A stretch of DNA of 64,000 bases from Sutcliffiella sp. FSL R7-0096 (GCF_038595065.1 NZ_CP152003.1:3762001-3826000), one strand, 5' to 3'; positions 27,026-36,684 are shown, numbered from the stretch's first letter. The notes: generated by a model not told the origin, from the sequence alone. Program-made: numbers and translations.

Positions 27026-30000
27026 ATGAGTAGGAAGAACAAACGTAATTTTACTAGAGTATTCAGTATCATTATGTGTTTATTACTGATCGCCCCAAGC
27101 TTTATCCCTGGTACTGCTTCTGCGCAAGGGAAAAAAGCTTCCGTTTCTTTGGGTGAATCTAAAGAAGTGATGGCAAGTAAAATAACGGATCGTTTATCTA
27201 CGCAGTTTTCTAAAGATGGGGAAAAGGTTACCTTCCTTATCAAATTCAAAGAACAGGTAGATACGCAGGCAGTAGCAGCTAAAGCCGTGGAAGCAGCCAA
27301 GGTACAAAAAGCTTCTGCCGGACAAGAAAAACTGATGAAACGTAATGCTGTTGTCTCTGAGTTAAGAGCAACATCAATCGAAACCCAAGCAAATGTAAAA
27401 GAGTACCTTGAAAAAGCGGTAGCTGATGGAAGAGCAAAGGACATCCAATCCTTCTACGTAGTAAACGGGATGGCCGTTACTGCAACGAAAGAAGTAATGG
27501 AGGAGCTTGCTAGATTCCCAGAAATTGAAAAGCTTCTTCCAAACGAAGTACGTCAGTTGGATCCGGCAGCAGAAGCAGCTGCGACAACTGAAATCGCAGT
27601 AGAAGAAAAGCCTGCTGCAGGCCTTGAGAACATTGAGTGGGGCGTTGCCCAAATCGGTGCTCCTCAAGCGTGGGAAATGGGTGTAGACGGTCAAGGGACT
27701 GTTGTAGCCAGCATTGACACAGGAGTTCAATGGGATCACCCTGCTTTAAAAGAAAAATATCGTGGTTTTAATGCTGGAACTGGTAATGCAAACCATGAAT
27801 ACAACTGGTTTGATTCCACTCCTGCAAACCAATCAACTCCTTACGATGATGACGGTCACGGTACGCACGTAACAGGTACGATGGTTGGTGCTGAGCCGAA
27901 TGGATCTAACCAAGTTGGGGTTGCTCCTGGAGCAAAATGGATTGGCGTTAAAGCATTTACTCCATCTGGTGGTACGGACGTTGCCCTACTTGCAGCTGGA
28001 GAGTGGATTTTAGCTCCAAAAGATGCTAGTGGAACTCCAAACCCTGCGATGGCTCCGGACGTTGTCAACAACTCATGGGGCGGCGGACCTGGCTTGGATG
28101 AGTGGTATCGACCAATGGTGCAAGCATGGGTAGCGGCTGATATCTTCCCTGCTTTCGCTGCAGGAAATACACGCATCGGGAACCCTGGCGGTCCTGGATC
28201 TGTTTCCACTCCTGGTAACTATCCGGAATCTTTTGCAACAGGTGCAACTGATGTGAACAGAAACCTTGCAAGCTTCTCTTTACAAGGTCCTTCACCTTAT
28301 CAGGAAATCAAGCCTGAAGTATCTGCACCTGGTGTTGGAGTTCGCTCTTCCTTCCCTGGTAACAGCTATGGTGCTGCTAGTGGAACTTCCATGGCAAGCC
28401 CACATGTAGCCGGTGTGGTTGCTTTACTTAAGCAGGTTAACTCTAACCTGACTGTGGCAGACATTGAGGAAATCTTGATGACTACTGCAACGGAAAGAAC
28501 AGATTCCAATTTCCCTGACTCTCCAAACAACGGATATGGACATGGTATCGTCAATGCATTTGATGCAGTATCTTCCATAATATCCGGTCTTGGAAAAATC
28601 AAAGGGCAAGTTGCGAAGGATGGAGAAGATGACGAAGCTCCAACTTTCGAACATACAGCACCTGTTGAAACTTATGCTGGCATGAACCTGCCTTTAAGCA
28701 TTCACGTACAGGATAATGTAAGTATTTCTTCTGTAACATTGCAATATCAAAACACTGCTGGTGAGTGGGTAAATCTTGCGGCAGAGCGTGCCTCTGGTTC
28801 TTACAATGACGCTACTTACACAGCATCCATCCCTGGTGACGACATTGCAGAACCTTCCGTATCGTACCGTTGGCATATTGTCGACTTCGGTGGCAATGAA
28901 GTGATTTCCGATACGTATGAAGTGAGCGTACAACCTGGTATCACGGTTGGCTATTCCACAGATTTCGAATCTGAGCCTGTAGGATGGTACTCTTTCGGTG
29001 CTGTCAATTCATGGGAGTGGGGTGTTCCGACAGCAGGACCCTCTGCAGCCAACTCTGGAGAGAAAGTATATGGTACTAACCTTTCCGGTAATTATGGCAA
29101 CAGCGCGAACATGACACTTGTGATGCCTCCAATCGACCTGCCGGAAGATAGTGGTGCATACCTTCAATTCATGAACTGGTTCAACCTAGAGACTCGTTAC
29201 GATTTCGGCCACGTATTTGTTTCTACAGACCAAGAGAACTGGACCCAACTACTACGTTTTGACGGTATCAGCGAAAGCTGGACTGCTAGAGAAGTGGACC
29301 TTTCTGAATATGCAGGTCAACGTATTTACATCGGTTTCAACGTTACAACGGATAGTAGTGTTGTACGTACAGGCTGGTATATCGATGATGTCGCATTATC
29401 AGCAGAGTCTAATGCAACAGCAGCATCCACACAGCTGGAAGTGACGAAAGAAGAGAAAGTTGAAGCAAAAGAGGAGCAAGTAAATCCAGATAAAATCCAT
29501 CCGGTTGCTACTCCTGAAAAAGAAGAAGCTGTGAAAGAGGATGTTAACCCTGCGGCACTTCCATTACATGCACAAGTGACTGTATTGGAAACAAACCGTT
29601 CTGTTAATACAAATCCTGCGAACGGCTATTACGAGCTTTTACATGCAGCAGGCACATTCACGGTGCAAGCTGAAGCATATGGATATCACCCAGCCCAACA
29701 AACAGTTGAAATCGCTCCAGACGGAGAAGCAGTCGCTAACTTCGTATTGGACGAAATGGCACGTGGTACTGTTAACGGTACTGTGACAAACAGTGTTACT
29801 GGGGATCCTATTGCAAACGCAACATTAATGCTTATTGAAGATGCAGCAATTGCCCCTGTAACAACAGATGAAAACGGAAACTTCTCCATCACTGCATTAG
29901 AAGGCGACTACACACTTCGTGTAATGGCTCCTTCCTACTATAGTGAAACTGTAGAGGTATCTATTGAAGGTGATGAAACGACTAACCTTGATGTAGAATT

Positions 30001-31417
30001 ACGCCCATTCATTGGATACCCTGGTGAAATCGGCTATGACGATGGTACTGCTGAGAATGCCCGCGCATTCTATGATGCCGGAAACGGTTGGGCAGTAAAA
30101 ATGTCTCTACCGGAAGGTCAAAACAGTGCGCTTGTAACTGGTGGATTATTCCGATTCTGGGATACTACATGGCCAACTCCTGGTGGTACAGACTTTAAAG
30201 TAGAGGTTTGGGATGCATCTGGTTCTGATGGAGCTCCTGGATCCAAGCTTGCGGGACCATTTGACGGTACGGCACTACGTACTGGTGAGTGGACAACTGT
30301 TGACTTGGCAGAGCATGGAATCATCGTAGAACAAGACTTCTACATGGTTTACATCCAGTCTCAACCTAATCCGAATGCACCTGGCCTTGGAACAGATGAA
30401 GATGGACCAAATGCTGGCCGCAGCTGGCAATATGTAGGTGGTGCATGGTCTCCTTCCCCTGAAGCCGAAGGAAACTATATGATCCGTGCTTTAGTAAATT
30501 TTGAAGTGACAGCACCAACGATCACTTCTCCAGCTGATGGTTCCTTCACAAATGAAGGTACTGTAACGGTAGAGGGTAATGCTTCTCCTACAACAACTGT
30601 TCATGTGATGAACAATGGCGAAGAAGTGGCAACTGCTACAGCTACAGATGAAGGAACATTTGCTGTAGATGTTTCCCTGACAGAAGGTGCAAACGCGCTA
30701 ACGGCCAAATCCTCAACTGAGACAGGAGAGACGGAAGAATCAGCTCCTGTGACAGTGGTGCTTGATCAGACCGCTCCTGAACTTGCCATTACAAGTCCTG
30801 AGGATGGTTCTAAAACAAACCGCGAAACAGTCATTGTAACAGGTACTGTCGCGGATGAGAACCTGGATTTTGTAAAAGTGAACGGTCAGAAAGCAACTGT
30901 GACAGATGGAACATACTCTCACAGAGTAATGCTTGAGAATGGTGAAAACAACATTACAGTGGTGGCTACTGACCTTGCAGGAAATAGTACTAGCCAAGAC
31001 GTAACAGTCCATGCTAAATACAATGCTCCTGAAATCAGTAACTTAAAGCCGACTGAAGACAAGCACTTAAGAGCTGGAGAGTCTGTGAAGATCGAATTCA
31101 ACAGTGACCCAGGACTTCGTGCAACCTTCTCCATCCGCATGCCGTTAACAAACGCAGCGACCATGATGGAAGGCAATGATGTCAACAATGCAGTCGAGCT
31201 ACCATTGATGGAACAATCTCCTGGTTACTATGTAGGGTATTGGACAGCTACTTCAAGCGTCGTGGCAAGTGGTGCAGAAATCGAAGTTAAAGTATCTGAT
31301 GACTTCGGTAATGTGACACGTGCAATTGCAGATGGTAAGCTGTTCATCAATGATGGAAATGATGGGAACGGCAAAGGAAAAGGTAAGCCTGAAAAGCCTG
31401 GGAAGAAAAATAACTAG
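27026..31417 (+). CDS. Secreted subtilisin-family protease, bacillopeptidase F-like
   Basis: Extracellular S8 serine protease of 1463 residues. A signal peptide (1-33, cleavage after TASA) is followed by a propeptide (about 34-200). The catalytic domain carries Asp231 (SIDTGVQWDHP), His278 (DDGHGTHVTG), the oxyanion Asn in VVNNSWGGG and Ser455 (GTSMASPHVAG). Downstream are a MAM/VEG-like β-sandwich (about 646-793, ending WYIDDVALS), an acidic Lys/Glu linker, two carboxypeptidase-regulatory-like β domains (about 846-990), a further β region, two Ig-like repeats opened by TITSPADGSFTNEGTV and AITSPEDGSKTNRETV, and a basic tail rich in G, K and P. The architecture and length resemble B. subtilis Bpr, which lies elsewhere on that chromosome. 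AAAGGGGGA supports the ATG. It interrupts the ytpQ-ytpP neighbourhood. Confidence 0.93.
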   Translation: MSRKNKRNFTRVFSIIMCLLLIAPSFIPGTASAQGKKASVSLGESKEVMASKITDRLSTQFSKDGEKVTFLIKFKEQVDTQAVAAKAVEAAKVQKASAGQEKLMKRNAVVSELRATSIETQANVKEYLEKAVADGRAKDIQSFYVVNGMAVTATKEVMEELARFPEIEKLLPNEVRQLDPAAEAAATTEIAVEEKPAAGLENIEWGVAQIGAPQAWEMGVDGQGTVVASIDTGVQWDHPALKEKYRGFNAGTGNANHEYNWFDSTPANQSTPYDDDGHGTHVTGTMVGAEPNGSNQVGVAPGAKWIGVKAFTPSGGTDVALLAAGEWILAPKDASGTPNPAMAPDVVNNSWGGGPGLDEWYRPMVQAWVAADIFPAFAAGNTRIGNPGGPGSVSTPGNYPESFATGATDVNRNLASFSLQGPSPYQEIKPEVSAPGVGVRSSFPGNSYGAASGTSMASPHVAGVVALLKQVNSNLTVADIEEILMTTATERTDSNFPDSPNNGYGHGIVNAFDAVSSIISGLGKIKGQVAKDGEDDEAPTFEHTAPVETYAGMNLPLSIHVQDNVSISSVTLQYQNTAGEWVNLAAERASGSYNDATYTASIPGDDIAEPSVSYRWHIVDFGGNEVISDTYEVSVQPGITVGYSTDFESEPVGWYSFGAVNSWEWGVPTAGPSAANSGEKVYGTNLSGNYGNSANMTLVMPPIDLPEDSGAYLQFMNWFNLETRYDFGHVFVSTDQENWTQLLRFDGISESWTAREVDLSEYAGQRIYIGFNVTTDSSVVRTGWYIDDVALSAESNATAASTQLEVTKEEKVEAKEEQVNPDKIHPVATPEKEEAVKEDVNPAALPLHAQVTVLETNRSVNTNPANGYYELLHAAGTFTVQAEAYGYHPAQQTVEIAPDGEAVANFVLDEMARGTVNGTVTNSVTGDPIANATLMLIEDAAIAPVTTDENGNFSITALEGDYTLRVMAPSYYSETVEVSIEGDETTNLDVELRPFIGYPGEIGYDDGTAENARAFYDAGNGWAVKMSLPEGQNSALVTGGLFRFWDTTWPTPGGTDFKVEVWDASGSDGAPGSKLAGPFDGTALRTGEWTTVDLAEHGIIVEQDFYMVYIQSQPNPNAPGLGTDEDGPNAGRSWQYVGGAWSPSPEAEGNYMIRALVNFEVTAPTITSPADGSFTNEGTVTVEGNASPTTTVHVMNNGEEVATATATDEGTFAVDVSLTEGANALTAKSSTETGETEESAPVTVVLDQTAPELAITSPEDGSKTNRETVIVTGTVADENLDFVKVNGQKATVTDGTYSHRVMLENGENNITVVATDLAGNSTSQDVTVHAKYNAPEISNLKPTEDKHLRAGESVKIEFNSDPGLRATFSIRMPLTNAATMMEGNDVNNAVELPLMEQSPGYYVGYWTATSSVVASGAEIEVKVSDDFGNVTRAIADGKLFINDGNDGNGKGKGKPEKPGKKNN

Positions 31418-31430
31418 GTGGTAAATGGGA

Positions 31431-31471
31431 AGGCAGGCAGTCACAGAAACGTGATTGCCTGCCTTTTTTAT
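31431..31471 (+). terminator. Terminator of the bacillopeptidase F-like gene
   Basis: AGGCAGGCAGTCAC and GTGATTGCCTGCCT pair (one G-T) around AGAAAC and are followed by TTTTTT. Confidence 0.92.
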
Positions 31472-31511
31472 GGGATTGTTTATGGTGTTGATGATGGGTG
31501 GCCAGTTCGAA

Positions 31512-31592
31512 TGTCCAAAGAGTTCCGGTTTTTGTCCAAAGATATTACCTAATTGTCCGAAGAAATATTTGTGTCCGAACCATATTTACACA
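31512..31592. repeat. Short array with 21-bp period (TGTCCAAAGA motif)
   Basis: TGTCCAAAGA begins at 31512 and 31533, TGTCCGAAGA at 31554 (both steps 21 bases) and TGTCCGAACC at 31572 (step 18). It lies between two convergent genes, beyond their terminators or nearly so. It resembles the arrays at 5671 and 60955 in period but not in motif. Confidence 0.55.
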
Positions 31593-31659
31593 ACAAAAAC
31601 ATAGGTATTTCCTTAAAAAATACAACATTACCACCCCCAATTTTAAATAAGTCCTTAAA

Positions 31660-31694
31660 CCACAAAAAAACAGCCATCCCCACGGATGACCGGT
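31660..31694 (-). terminator. Terminator of ytpP
   Basis: On the minus strand, GGTCATCC and GGATGGCT (with G-T pairs) flank GTGG and are followed by GTTTTTTTG. Confidence 0.75.
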
Positions 31695-31707
31695 CCCAAA
31701 AAATCTA

Positions 31708-32022
31708 TCAACCTAACGAAGCTACAAATGCTTCAATTTCTTCCTGCGTCTTGCGGTCCTTACTTACGAAACGACCTGCTTCTTCCCCATTTTTATACCC
31801 AACAAAACTTGGAATTCCGAATACACTCAACTCGGCACAAAGATCAATAAACTCATCCCTGTCCACATAAATAAACGTGTACTCGTTAAACTTCTCCATA
31901 ATTTCCGGCAATACCGGCTCAATGACACGGCAGTCAGGACACCAGTCCGCAGAAAACATGAACACAACATCTCTTTCATTTTTCAAGTGGTTGAATTGTT
32001 CCAAGGATTGTAATTTTTCCAT
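31708..32022 (-). CDS. ytpP: Thioredoxin-like protein YtpP
   Basis: A 104-residue cytoplasmic thioredoxin-fold protein with the redox motif WCPDC in FSADWCPDCRVIEPVLPEI (near residue 27) and a cis-Pro region in FGIPSFVGYKNGEEAGRF. It probably acts as a small disulfide reductase; its partner is unknown. GGAGGGGAACG lies 5 bases before the ATG. The start codon overlaps the stop of the upstream PTS-IIC-like gene by one base (TAATG), so the two genes are translationally coupled. Confidence 0.92.
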   Translation of the reverse strand: MEKLQSLEQFNHLKNERDVVFMFSADWCPDCRVIEPVLPEIMEKFNEYTFIYVDRDEFIDLCAELSVFGIPSFVGYKNGEEAGRFVSKDRKTQEEIEAFVASLG

Positions 32023-33053
32023 TATCGTTCCCCTCCAATATTAATTCTCATATCCCCCTCTTTAATGAGGGATCGCTTTCTCATCCATTCTGATACAACT
32101 AAACTTACCACAGCGGGTCCTACAATGTGAAGCAACAAGACTTTTATTAGTACCGATACAGAAAAGCCCATTGCAGCAAAGGTCATGATCTGACCGACCA
32201 ATCCGCTTGTCCCCATTCCGGCCCCTTCTTTCACGTTTACCATCTGGAAAACCGTCGTACCAAGAGGGGCAAAAATAATTCCTGCTACCGTTGGGGGTAT
32301 GATGATCATCGGGTTTTTGATAACATTGGGCACTTGAAGCATGGAAGTTCCTATACCTAAAGCTAAAAGGCCAGACATTTTATTTTCCCGGTAACTACTT
32401 ACAGCAAACCCTACCATCTGAGCAGCACAACCGATTGTGGCTGCTCCGGCAGCAATCCCTTCCAACCCCAGCATCATCGCAATTGCGGCACTCGATATCG
32501 GTGCAGTCAGTGCCCACCCCATCAATACCGCAACCAGCATACCCATTACAATGGGCTGTTGGTCGGTAGCCCACATGATCAGGGATCCTAATGAGTTCAT
32601 CCCCGCATTAATGGGGGGTCCAATAAAAGTCGCAACAAGGAAGCCTGTCAAAATGGTCACAAAAGGAGTAACCAGAATATCTACTTTTGTTTCTTTCGAT
32701 ACCAGCTTGCCCGCTTCTGTTGCCAAAAGTGCGGCAACAAAACTGCCTGCCGGTCCACCCAGTTGCGCTCCTGCTGCTCCAGCAATAACAGTCGCAAATA
32801 AAACCAATGGTGGTGCCTTTAGGCCATATGCCACTGCTGCACCTATTGCTGGGCCCATCAACCCCATTGCCAATACTCCCATATCAGTAAAGAAAGTCCA
32901 ACCCAGCTGATCTCCCACCGTTTTAATAATCAATCCGATGATCAAGGAAGAGAACAGACCCAGAGCCATATAGCTCAACCCGTCTATTAAATAAACCCTT
33001 GCCGAAAGCGTTACGCCCTTTTTATGTAAAAAAGCTTTCATATCCTCACTCAT
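32022..33053 (-). CDS. PTS IIC-like membrane protein (orphan)
   Basis: A 343-residue polytopic protein with about ten hydrophobic segments, resembling the PTS_IIC_2 group (sugar permease subunit-like). It begins with a hydrophilic MSEDMKAFLHKKGVTLSARV and has glycine/alanine-rich helices such as GPAIGAAVAYGLKAPP and SIIMWATD-like loops (LGSLIMWATDQQPIVMG). No EIIA or EIIB domain is fused or encoded nearby, so sugar phosphotransfer through it is doubtful. It overlaps ytpP by one base. AAAGGAAT precedes the ATG. The substrate is unknown. Confidence 0.78.
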   Translation of the reverse strand: MSEDMKAFLHKKGVTLSARVYLIDGLSYMALGLFSSLIIGLIIKTVGDQLGWTFFTDMGVLAMGLMGPAIGAAVAYGLKAPPLVLFATVIAGAAGAQLGGPAGSFVAALLATEAGKLVSKETKVDILVTPFVTILTGFLVATFIGPPINAGMNSLGSLIMWATDQQPIVMGMLVAVLMGWALTAPISSAAIAMMLGLEGIAAGAATIGCAAQMVGFAVSSYRENKMSGLLALGIGTSMLQVPNVIKNPMIIIPPTVAGIIFAPLGTTVFQMVNVKEGAGMGTSGLVGQIMTFAAMGFSVSVLIKVLLLHIVGPAVVSLVVSEWMRKRSLIKEGDMRINIGGER

Positions 33054-33082
33054 TCCTTTTTATATTTCCTGCACGATTTACA

Positions 33083-33109
33083 TTAATAATAACGAATAGC
33101 TGTCGATAT
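33083..33109 (+). promoter_or_regulatory. SigD-like promoter upstream of the chemoreceptor gene
   Basis: TTAA (33083-33086), exactly 15 bases, GTCGATAT (33102-33109). The SigD consensus is TAAA-N15-GCCGATAT, so 10 of 12 positions agree. It implies a leader of about 130 bases. SigD control of chemoreceptors is the rule in Bacillus. Confidence 0.5.
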
Positions 33110-33245
33110 ATACTAGTAGATATTTTAGCTTTTGTTAAAAGTTTGTTGTGGATATTGTAGAATTATGTCTATAATTACTTTAAAATATCAGATTTTTAAC
33201 AAAACATATAAAATTCGAAAGTCTTTTATGTTTTAGGGGGGTACC

Positions 33246-35399
33246 ATGAAAACAATAAGAGGTAGAGTAAGATTTATTTTATTGGCAGCCATAACAGGTC
33301 TTATCATTGTGTTATTATTCAATTTCTTTTTCTACTTTACTCAATCCACTGCAAAAGAGCAAGAAACCGCTTTGTTTGAAGCTGTAAATGGAAGTAAAGA
33401 AATAAAGTTCGCTTTCTCTGATACTCGTAAAAATGAACAGGAGTTTTTACGAATTCCAAGTGATGAAACTTCCATGGTCATTAAAGAAAATTTAGAGATC
33501 ATCCAGCAAGAGTCAGCTGATATGCAACAGCAGTTTGCTGCATATGAAGAGATCGCAAGCCGCTTTTCTCAAATCGAAACGGCCGCATCAAATTATCTGA
33601 ATGAATTTATTCCTCTTGAAGAGCTTTATAAAGAAATAGGTTTTACCGAATTCACCGGCCTCCAGGGAGTTATGAACGGTTCGGTCAGAAACCTAGTTAT
33701 CAATGTAAGGGGGGCAAATCGCGAGGAACTTACAACCACTTTAATGAACATGAGACTCTATGAACAACAGTATCTGGCTACCAAACAGGAAGCTAGATAC
33801 CGTGAATTCATAAAAAGCTCCGATACATTCAAAGCACAATTGGCAGAGGCGGATCTTCCTGATTCCCAGAAGAATGGGTTATTGGAGCTTTACAATCCAT
33901 ACGTGCAAGCAATGACGGATTTGTACAACAATTACACCGCTTCGTACCTCTTTGTAAGAAACTTTGAAACGATAAGCGACGAAGTGGAGGCAAGTGTAAA
34001 TGAAGTGGAAGCTGCGGTGTCCGATCTGCAAGCACAGCTTCAACAAGAATCAAACGGGAAGCTTCAAACCATTATGTTGCTTACACTAATTATTAGCGTA
34101 CTTTTATTAATATTCTTAAGTACAACAGGCTATTTCCTAAACCGAAAAATTGCCTCTTCCATCCGTTCTCTGAAAGATGGAGCTTCTAAAATTGGAGAAG
34201 GGAATTTCGCTTACCGTGTTCCAATCACCACCAAGGATGAAATGGCAGACCTTGCAGTAACCTTTAATGCTATGGCTGAGAAAGTACAGACTTCCTTGTT
34301 AAAAGTGATGGAAGCCACAGATAAGCTACAGTCTTCCTCTCAAAATCTGGCGGCAATATCTGAAGAAACAACCGCACAGTCGACAGAGGTGAACGAAGCG
34401 ATCAAACAGGTCGCCATCGGTTCCAGCGAGCAGGCTCTGCATCTTGATGAGAGTACTGACATTTTAAAACGAGTCAAAGCGGCTGTTGAACAGGCAGACC
34501 ACTTAAGCATGGAAATTAAATCAAAAGCCGATCACGCTAGACTGGTTGGGGAGGACGGATTGACGGTAGTGAAGGACCTGCACCAATCATCCGAGCAGTT
34601 CCTGGAGCTTGCCAACCATTTGACTGAACGGGTACAACAGGCAACAAAACAGTCCCAGCAGATACATACCATCGTTGCCACTATACAAGAAATCGCAGAG
34701 AACACCGACCTATTGGCATTGAATGCTGCTATTGAATCTGCCCGGGCTGGTGAGGCTGGAAGAGGATTTGCCGTTGTCGCTCAAGAAGTTCGTAAACTTG
34801 CTGAGCGTTCGAAGCATGAAGCATTATCCATTAAAAAGCTTGTGACAGAAATGGGCAATCAAATGAGCAAACTATCCAATGACGCCTTGCAGTTCAACGA
34901 GTATAGAGATCTACAACAGCACTCAGTTGATCAAACGAAAACATCTTTTGAAAAGATTGCTGGAAATGTTCTTGAAATCAATCATAAGGTGGACGATGTT
35001 CAGCAAGCGATTGTACAGGTTACCCAGTCAAATAAGCAATTAGAGGAAAAGCTATCAGAAGTCCATTACATCTCCGAAGAAGCTGCGGCTACCTCCGAGC
35101 AGGTCAGTGCTTCCAGTGAGCATCAAATTGTCGCAATCGAACAGGTGAATGAAGCGGCTATCTCACTCTCTGATATTGCTACTGAACTCCAAGAGGAAGT
35201 AAGCCAGTTCATCGTGGAAGAGGAAATCGGACAGATGAATGGGCAGGATATCGTGACCAACGAACAGACGGACATTCACGAAGATGAAGAAGAAGTCACC
35301 CCTGAAGAGGAAGAGGCCGAAGCTAGATGGGCTCATGAAGAAGCTGCTGCGGGCATGAAAGAAACCGCTGCTTCCTCAGAACAAGAGAATAAACACTAA
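33246..35399 (+). CDS. Methyl-accepting chemotaxis protein
   Basis: Transmembrane chemoreceptor of 717 residues that signals to CheA/CheW. TM1 is about 11-31 and TM2 about 273-295, enclosing an extracellular all-helical sensor of about 240 residues without an obvious Cache or PAS fold. A HAMP domain follows (about 296-350), then the long signalling coiled coil with the hairpin tip [19 protein letters not shown] (about 485-503) and [18 protein letters not shown]. The C-terminus has an acidic Glu-rich tail. GGGGGG lies 5 bases before the ATG. The ligand is unknown. It is a single gene between unrelated neighbours, followed by a terminator. Confidence 0.93.
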   Translation: MKTIRGRVRFILLAAITGLIIVLLFNFFFYFTQSTAKEQETALFEAVNGSKEIKFAFSDTRKNEQEFLRIPSDETSMVIKENLEIIQQESADMQQQFAAYEEIASRFSQIETAASNYLNEFIPLEELYKEIGFTEFTGLQGVMNGSVRNLVINVRGANREELTTTLMNMRLYEQQYLATKQEARYREFIKSSDTFKAQLAEADLPDSQKNGLLELYNPYVQAMTDLYNNYTASYLFVRNFETISDEVEASVNEVEAAVSDLQAQLQQESNGKLQTIMLLTLIISVLLLIFLSTTGYFLNRKIASSIRSLKDGASKIGEGNFAYRVPITTKDEMADLAVTFNAMAEKVQTSLLKVMEATDKLQSSSQNLAAISEETTAQSTEVNEAIKQVAIGSSEQALHLDESTDILKRVKAAVEQADHLSMEIKSKADHARLVGEDGLTVVKDLHQSSEQFLELANHLTERVQQATKQSQQIHTIVATIQEIAENTDLLALNAAIESARAGEAGRGFAVVAQEVRKLAERSKHEALSIKKLVTEMGNQMSKLSNDALQFNEYRDLQQHSVDQTKTSFEKIAGNVLEINHKVDDVQQAIVQVTQSNKQLEEKLSEVHYISEEAAATSEQVSASSEHQIVAIEQVNEAAISLSDIATELQEEVSQFIVEEEIGQMNGQDIVTNEQTDIHEDEEEVTPEEEEAEARWAHEEAAAGMKETAASSEQENKH

Positions 35400-35407
35400 T
35401 CAATGCA

Positions 35408-35441
35408 AACCAGTTTGTCCAAGACAAGCTGGTTTTTTCTT
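35408..35441 (+). terminator. Terminator of the chemoreceptor gene
   Basis: ACCAGTTTGTC and GACAAGCTGGT pair (with one G-T) around CAA and are followed by TTTTTTC. Confidence 0.85.
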
Positions 35442-35448
35442 TTCAAAA

Positions 35449-35498
35449 GGCTGTTTTTTTCGTATTTAGCGAATGGCAACAATCCTTGAAAAAGAGCC
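35449..35498. mobile_element. MITE-like element, 50-bp miniature copy with 8-bp target duplication
   Basis: Begins GGCTGTTTTTTTCG and ends CTTGAAAAAGAGCC; the internal part keeps GGCAACAATC, which matches the inner right end of the larger copies at 41222 and 45990. It is flanked by identical octamers TTTCAAAA at 35441-35448 and 35499-35506. It encodes nothing. It lies between the chemoreceptor terminator and the lipoprotein gene. Confidence 0.7.
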
Positions 35499-35555
35499 TT
35501 TCAAAAAAAAGAATACGACAGGCACTTCCTCCCCATCATATTCTTTCTCTCCTAC

Positions 35556-36074
35556 TTATTTAATTTTAACCGAAGAAACAACCTCCATCATGCTTTTCGT
35601 GCTGCTCTCCATGTTTTTGGTGTCCGTTACTGTGGTCATTTTCACTCCACCAACCCCAACCGTCACCTCATAAAACTCTTCTTTTTCTCCTTCAACTGGA
35701 GATATAAGCATATAACCTAAACGACCGTCTTCCAAGACTGTATGGTCAAGTTGCAATTCATCATAGTTCACCTTGGTAGAATCATATAAAACCTCAGAAT
35801 CCTTTGATTCAAATGGATTCGCAAACAATAGATAGGTTTGCTCTTTATGTGTAAGGACGATGTTGTTTTCCGTTTCTGTATCAACTGAGAACTGTGAGGG
35901 AAGATAATAATGAAAGGCATCTGTCTCCTCTGTTGCTTCCATTTCTTCACCATTGAACGTTTGTTCAAAAGCATCAATGGATTTCTGGGTGGCATCTTCA
36001 ATAGAGATCGAGCATCCTGCTAAAAATAATAATGATAAAAATAAAATAGAAATGATGGCTCTTCCGAAATACAA
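35556..36074 (-). CDS. Putative lipoprotein
   Basis: A protein of about 172 residues with a lipoprotein signal: a hydrophobic helix followed by the lipobox LAGC near residue 19 (LLFLAGCSIS). The mature part is acidic and about 150 residues long, with FHYYLPSQFSVDTETENNIV and LIFANPFESK-like strands (QTYLLFANPFESKD). The start is uncertain: TTG at 36074 has GGGAG 8 bases upstream, while GTG at 36083 would touch it. It should be attached to the outer face of the membrane. No family is recognised. It is a single gene divergent from ytoQ. Confidence 0.75.
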   Translation of the reverse strand: MYFGRAIISILFLSLLFLAGCSISIEDATQKSIDAFEQTFNGEEMEATEETDAFHYYLPSQFSVDTETENNIVLTHKEQTYLLFANPFESKDSEVLYDSTKVNYDELQLDHTVLEDGRLGYMLISPVEGEKEEFYEVTVGVGGVKMTTVTDTKNMESSTKSMMEVVSSVKIK

Positions 36075-36243
36075 TATTTCCACTCCCTTTAGTACTAAAT
36101 GACTACAAAATTCACACTTATTCTATCATACCTATAAATCTTTCCCTATGACAAGGACAAGTTGGAATTATCACTTAATTCTCTTTTTTATGATAGACTA
36201 ATTAATAGATAAATAACAAGAGGTACTATTTGGAGGGATTGTA

Positions 36244-36684
36244 ATGAAATTTACTATTTACCTTGCTGGAGAAATCCACACCGACTGGAGAGAAGAATTG
36301 AAAGACAAAGCCAAAGCGTTAGACCTTCCCTTGGAGTTTGTCGGACCAATGACAGACCATGAGCGTTCGGATAACATCGGGGAATTGATTATGGGAACTC
36401 AAGCAAATCCCATCGCAAAGGATGAGGCAGCTTCCCAAATCAACAACCTGCGCACGCAACTTCTAATGAAAAAGTCAGATGTTGTCATTGCCCTGTTTGG
36501 CGAAAAGTACAAGCAATGGAATACAGCGATGGATGCAAGTGCTGCCATCAGCCTTCATAAACCACTTATATTAATTCGACCTGAAAATCTTCATCATCCG
36601 TTGAAGGAGTTGTCCAATAAAGCAAATGTTACGGTGGAAACGGTGAATCAGGCATTAAAAGTACTTACTTACGTACTTGAGTAG
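36244..36684 (+). CDS. ytoQ: Conserved protein YtoQ
   Basis: A 146-residue cytoplasmic protein with a nucleoside 2-deoxyribosyltransferase-like fold: FTIYLAGEIHTDWREEL at the start, GPMTDHERSDNIGE, and KSDVVIALFGEKYKQWN in the core. Family members are described only as YtoQ; the enzymatic activity is not established. TGGAGGGATT precedes the ATG. A hairpin terminator follows the stop immediately. Confidence 0.88.
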   Translation: MKFTIYLAGEIHTDWREELKDKAKALDLPLEFVGPMTDHERSDNIGELIMGTQANPIAKDEAASQINNLRTQLLMKKSDVVIALFGEKYKQWNTAMDASAAISLHKPLILIRPENLHHPLKELSNKANVTVETVNQALKVLTYVLE

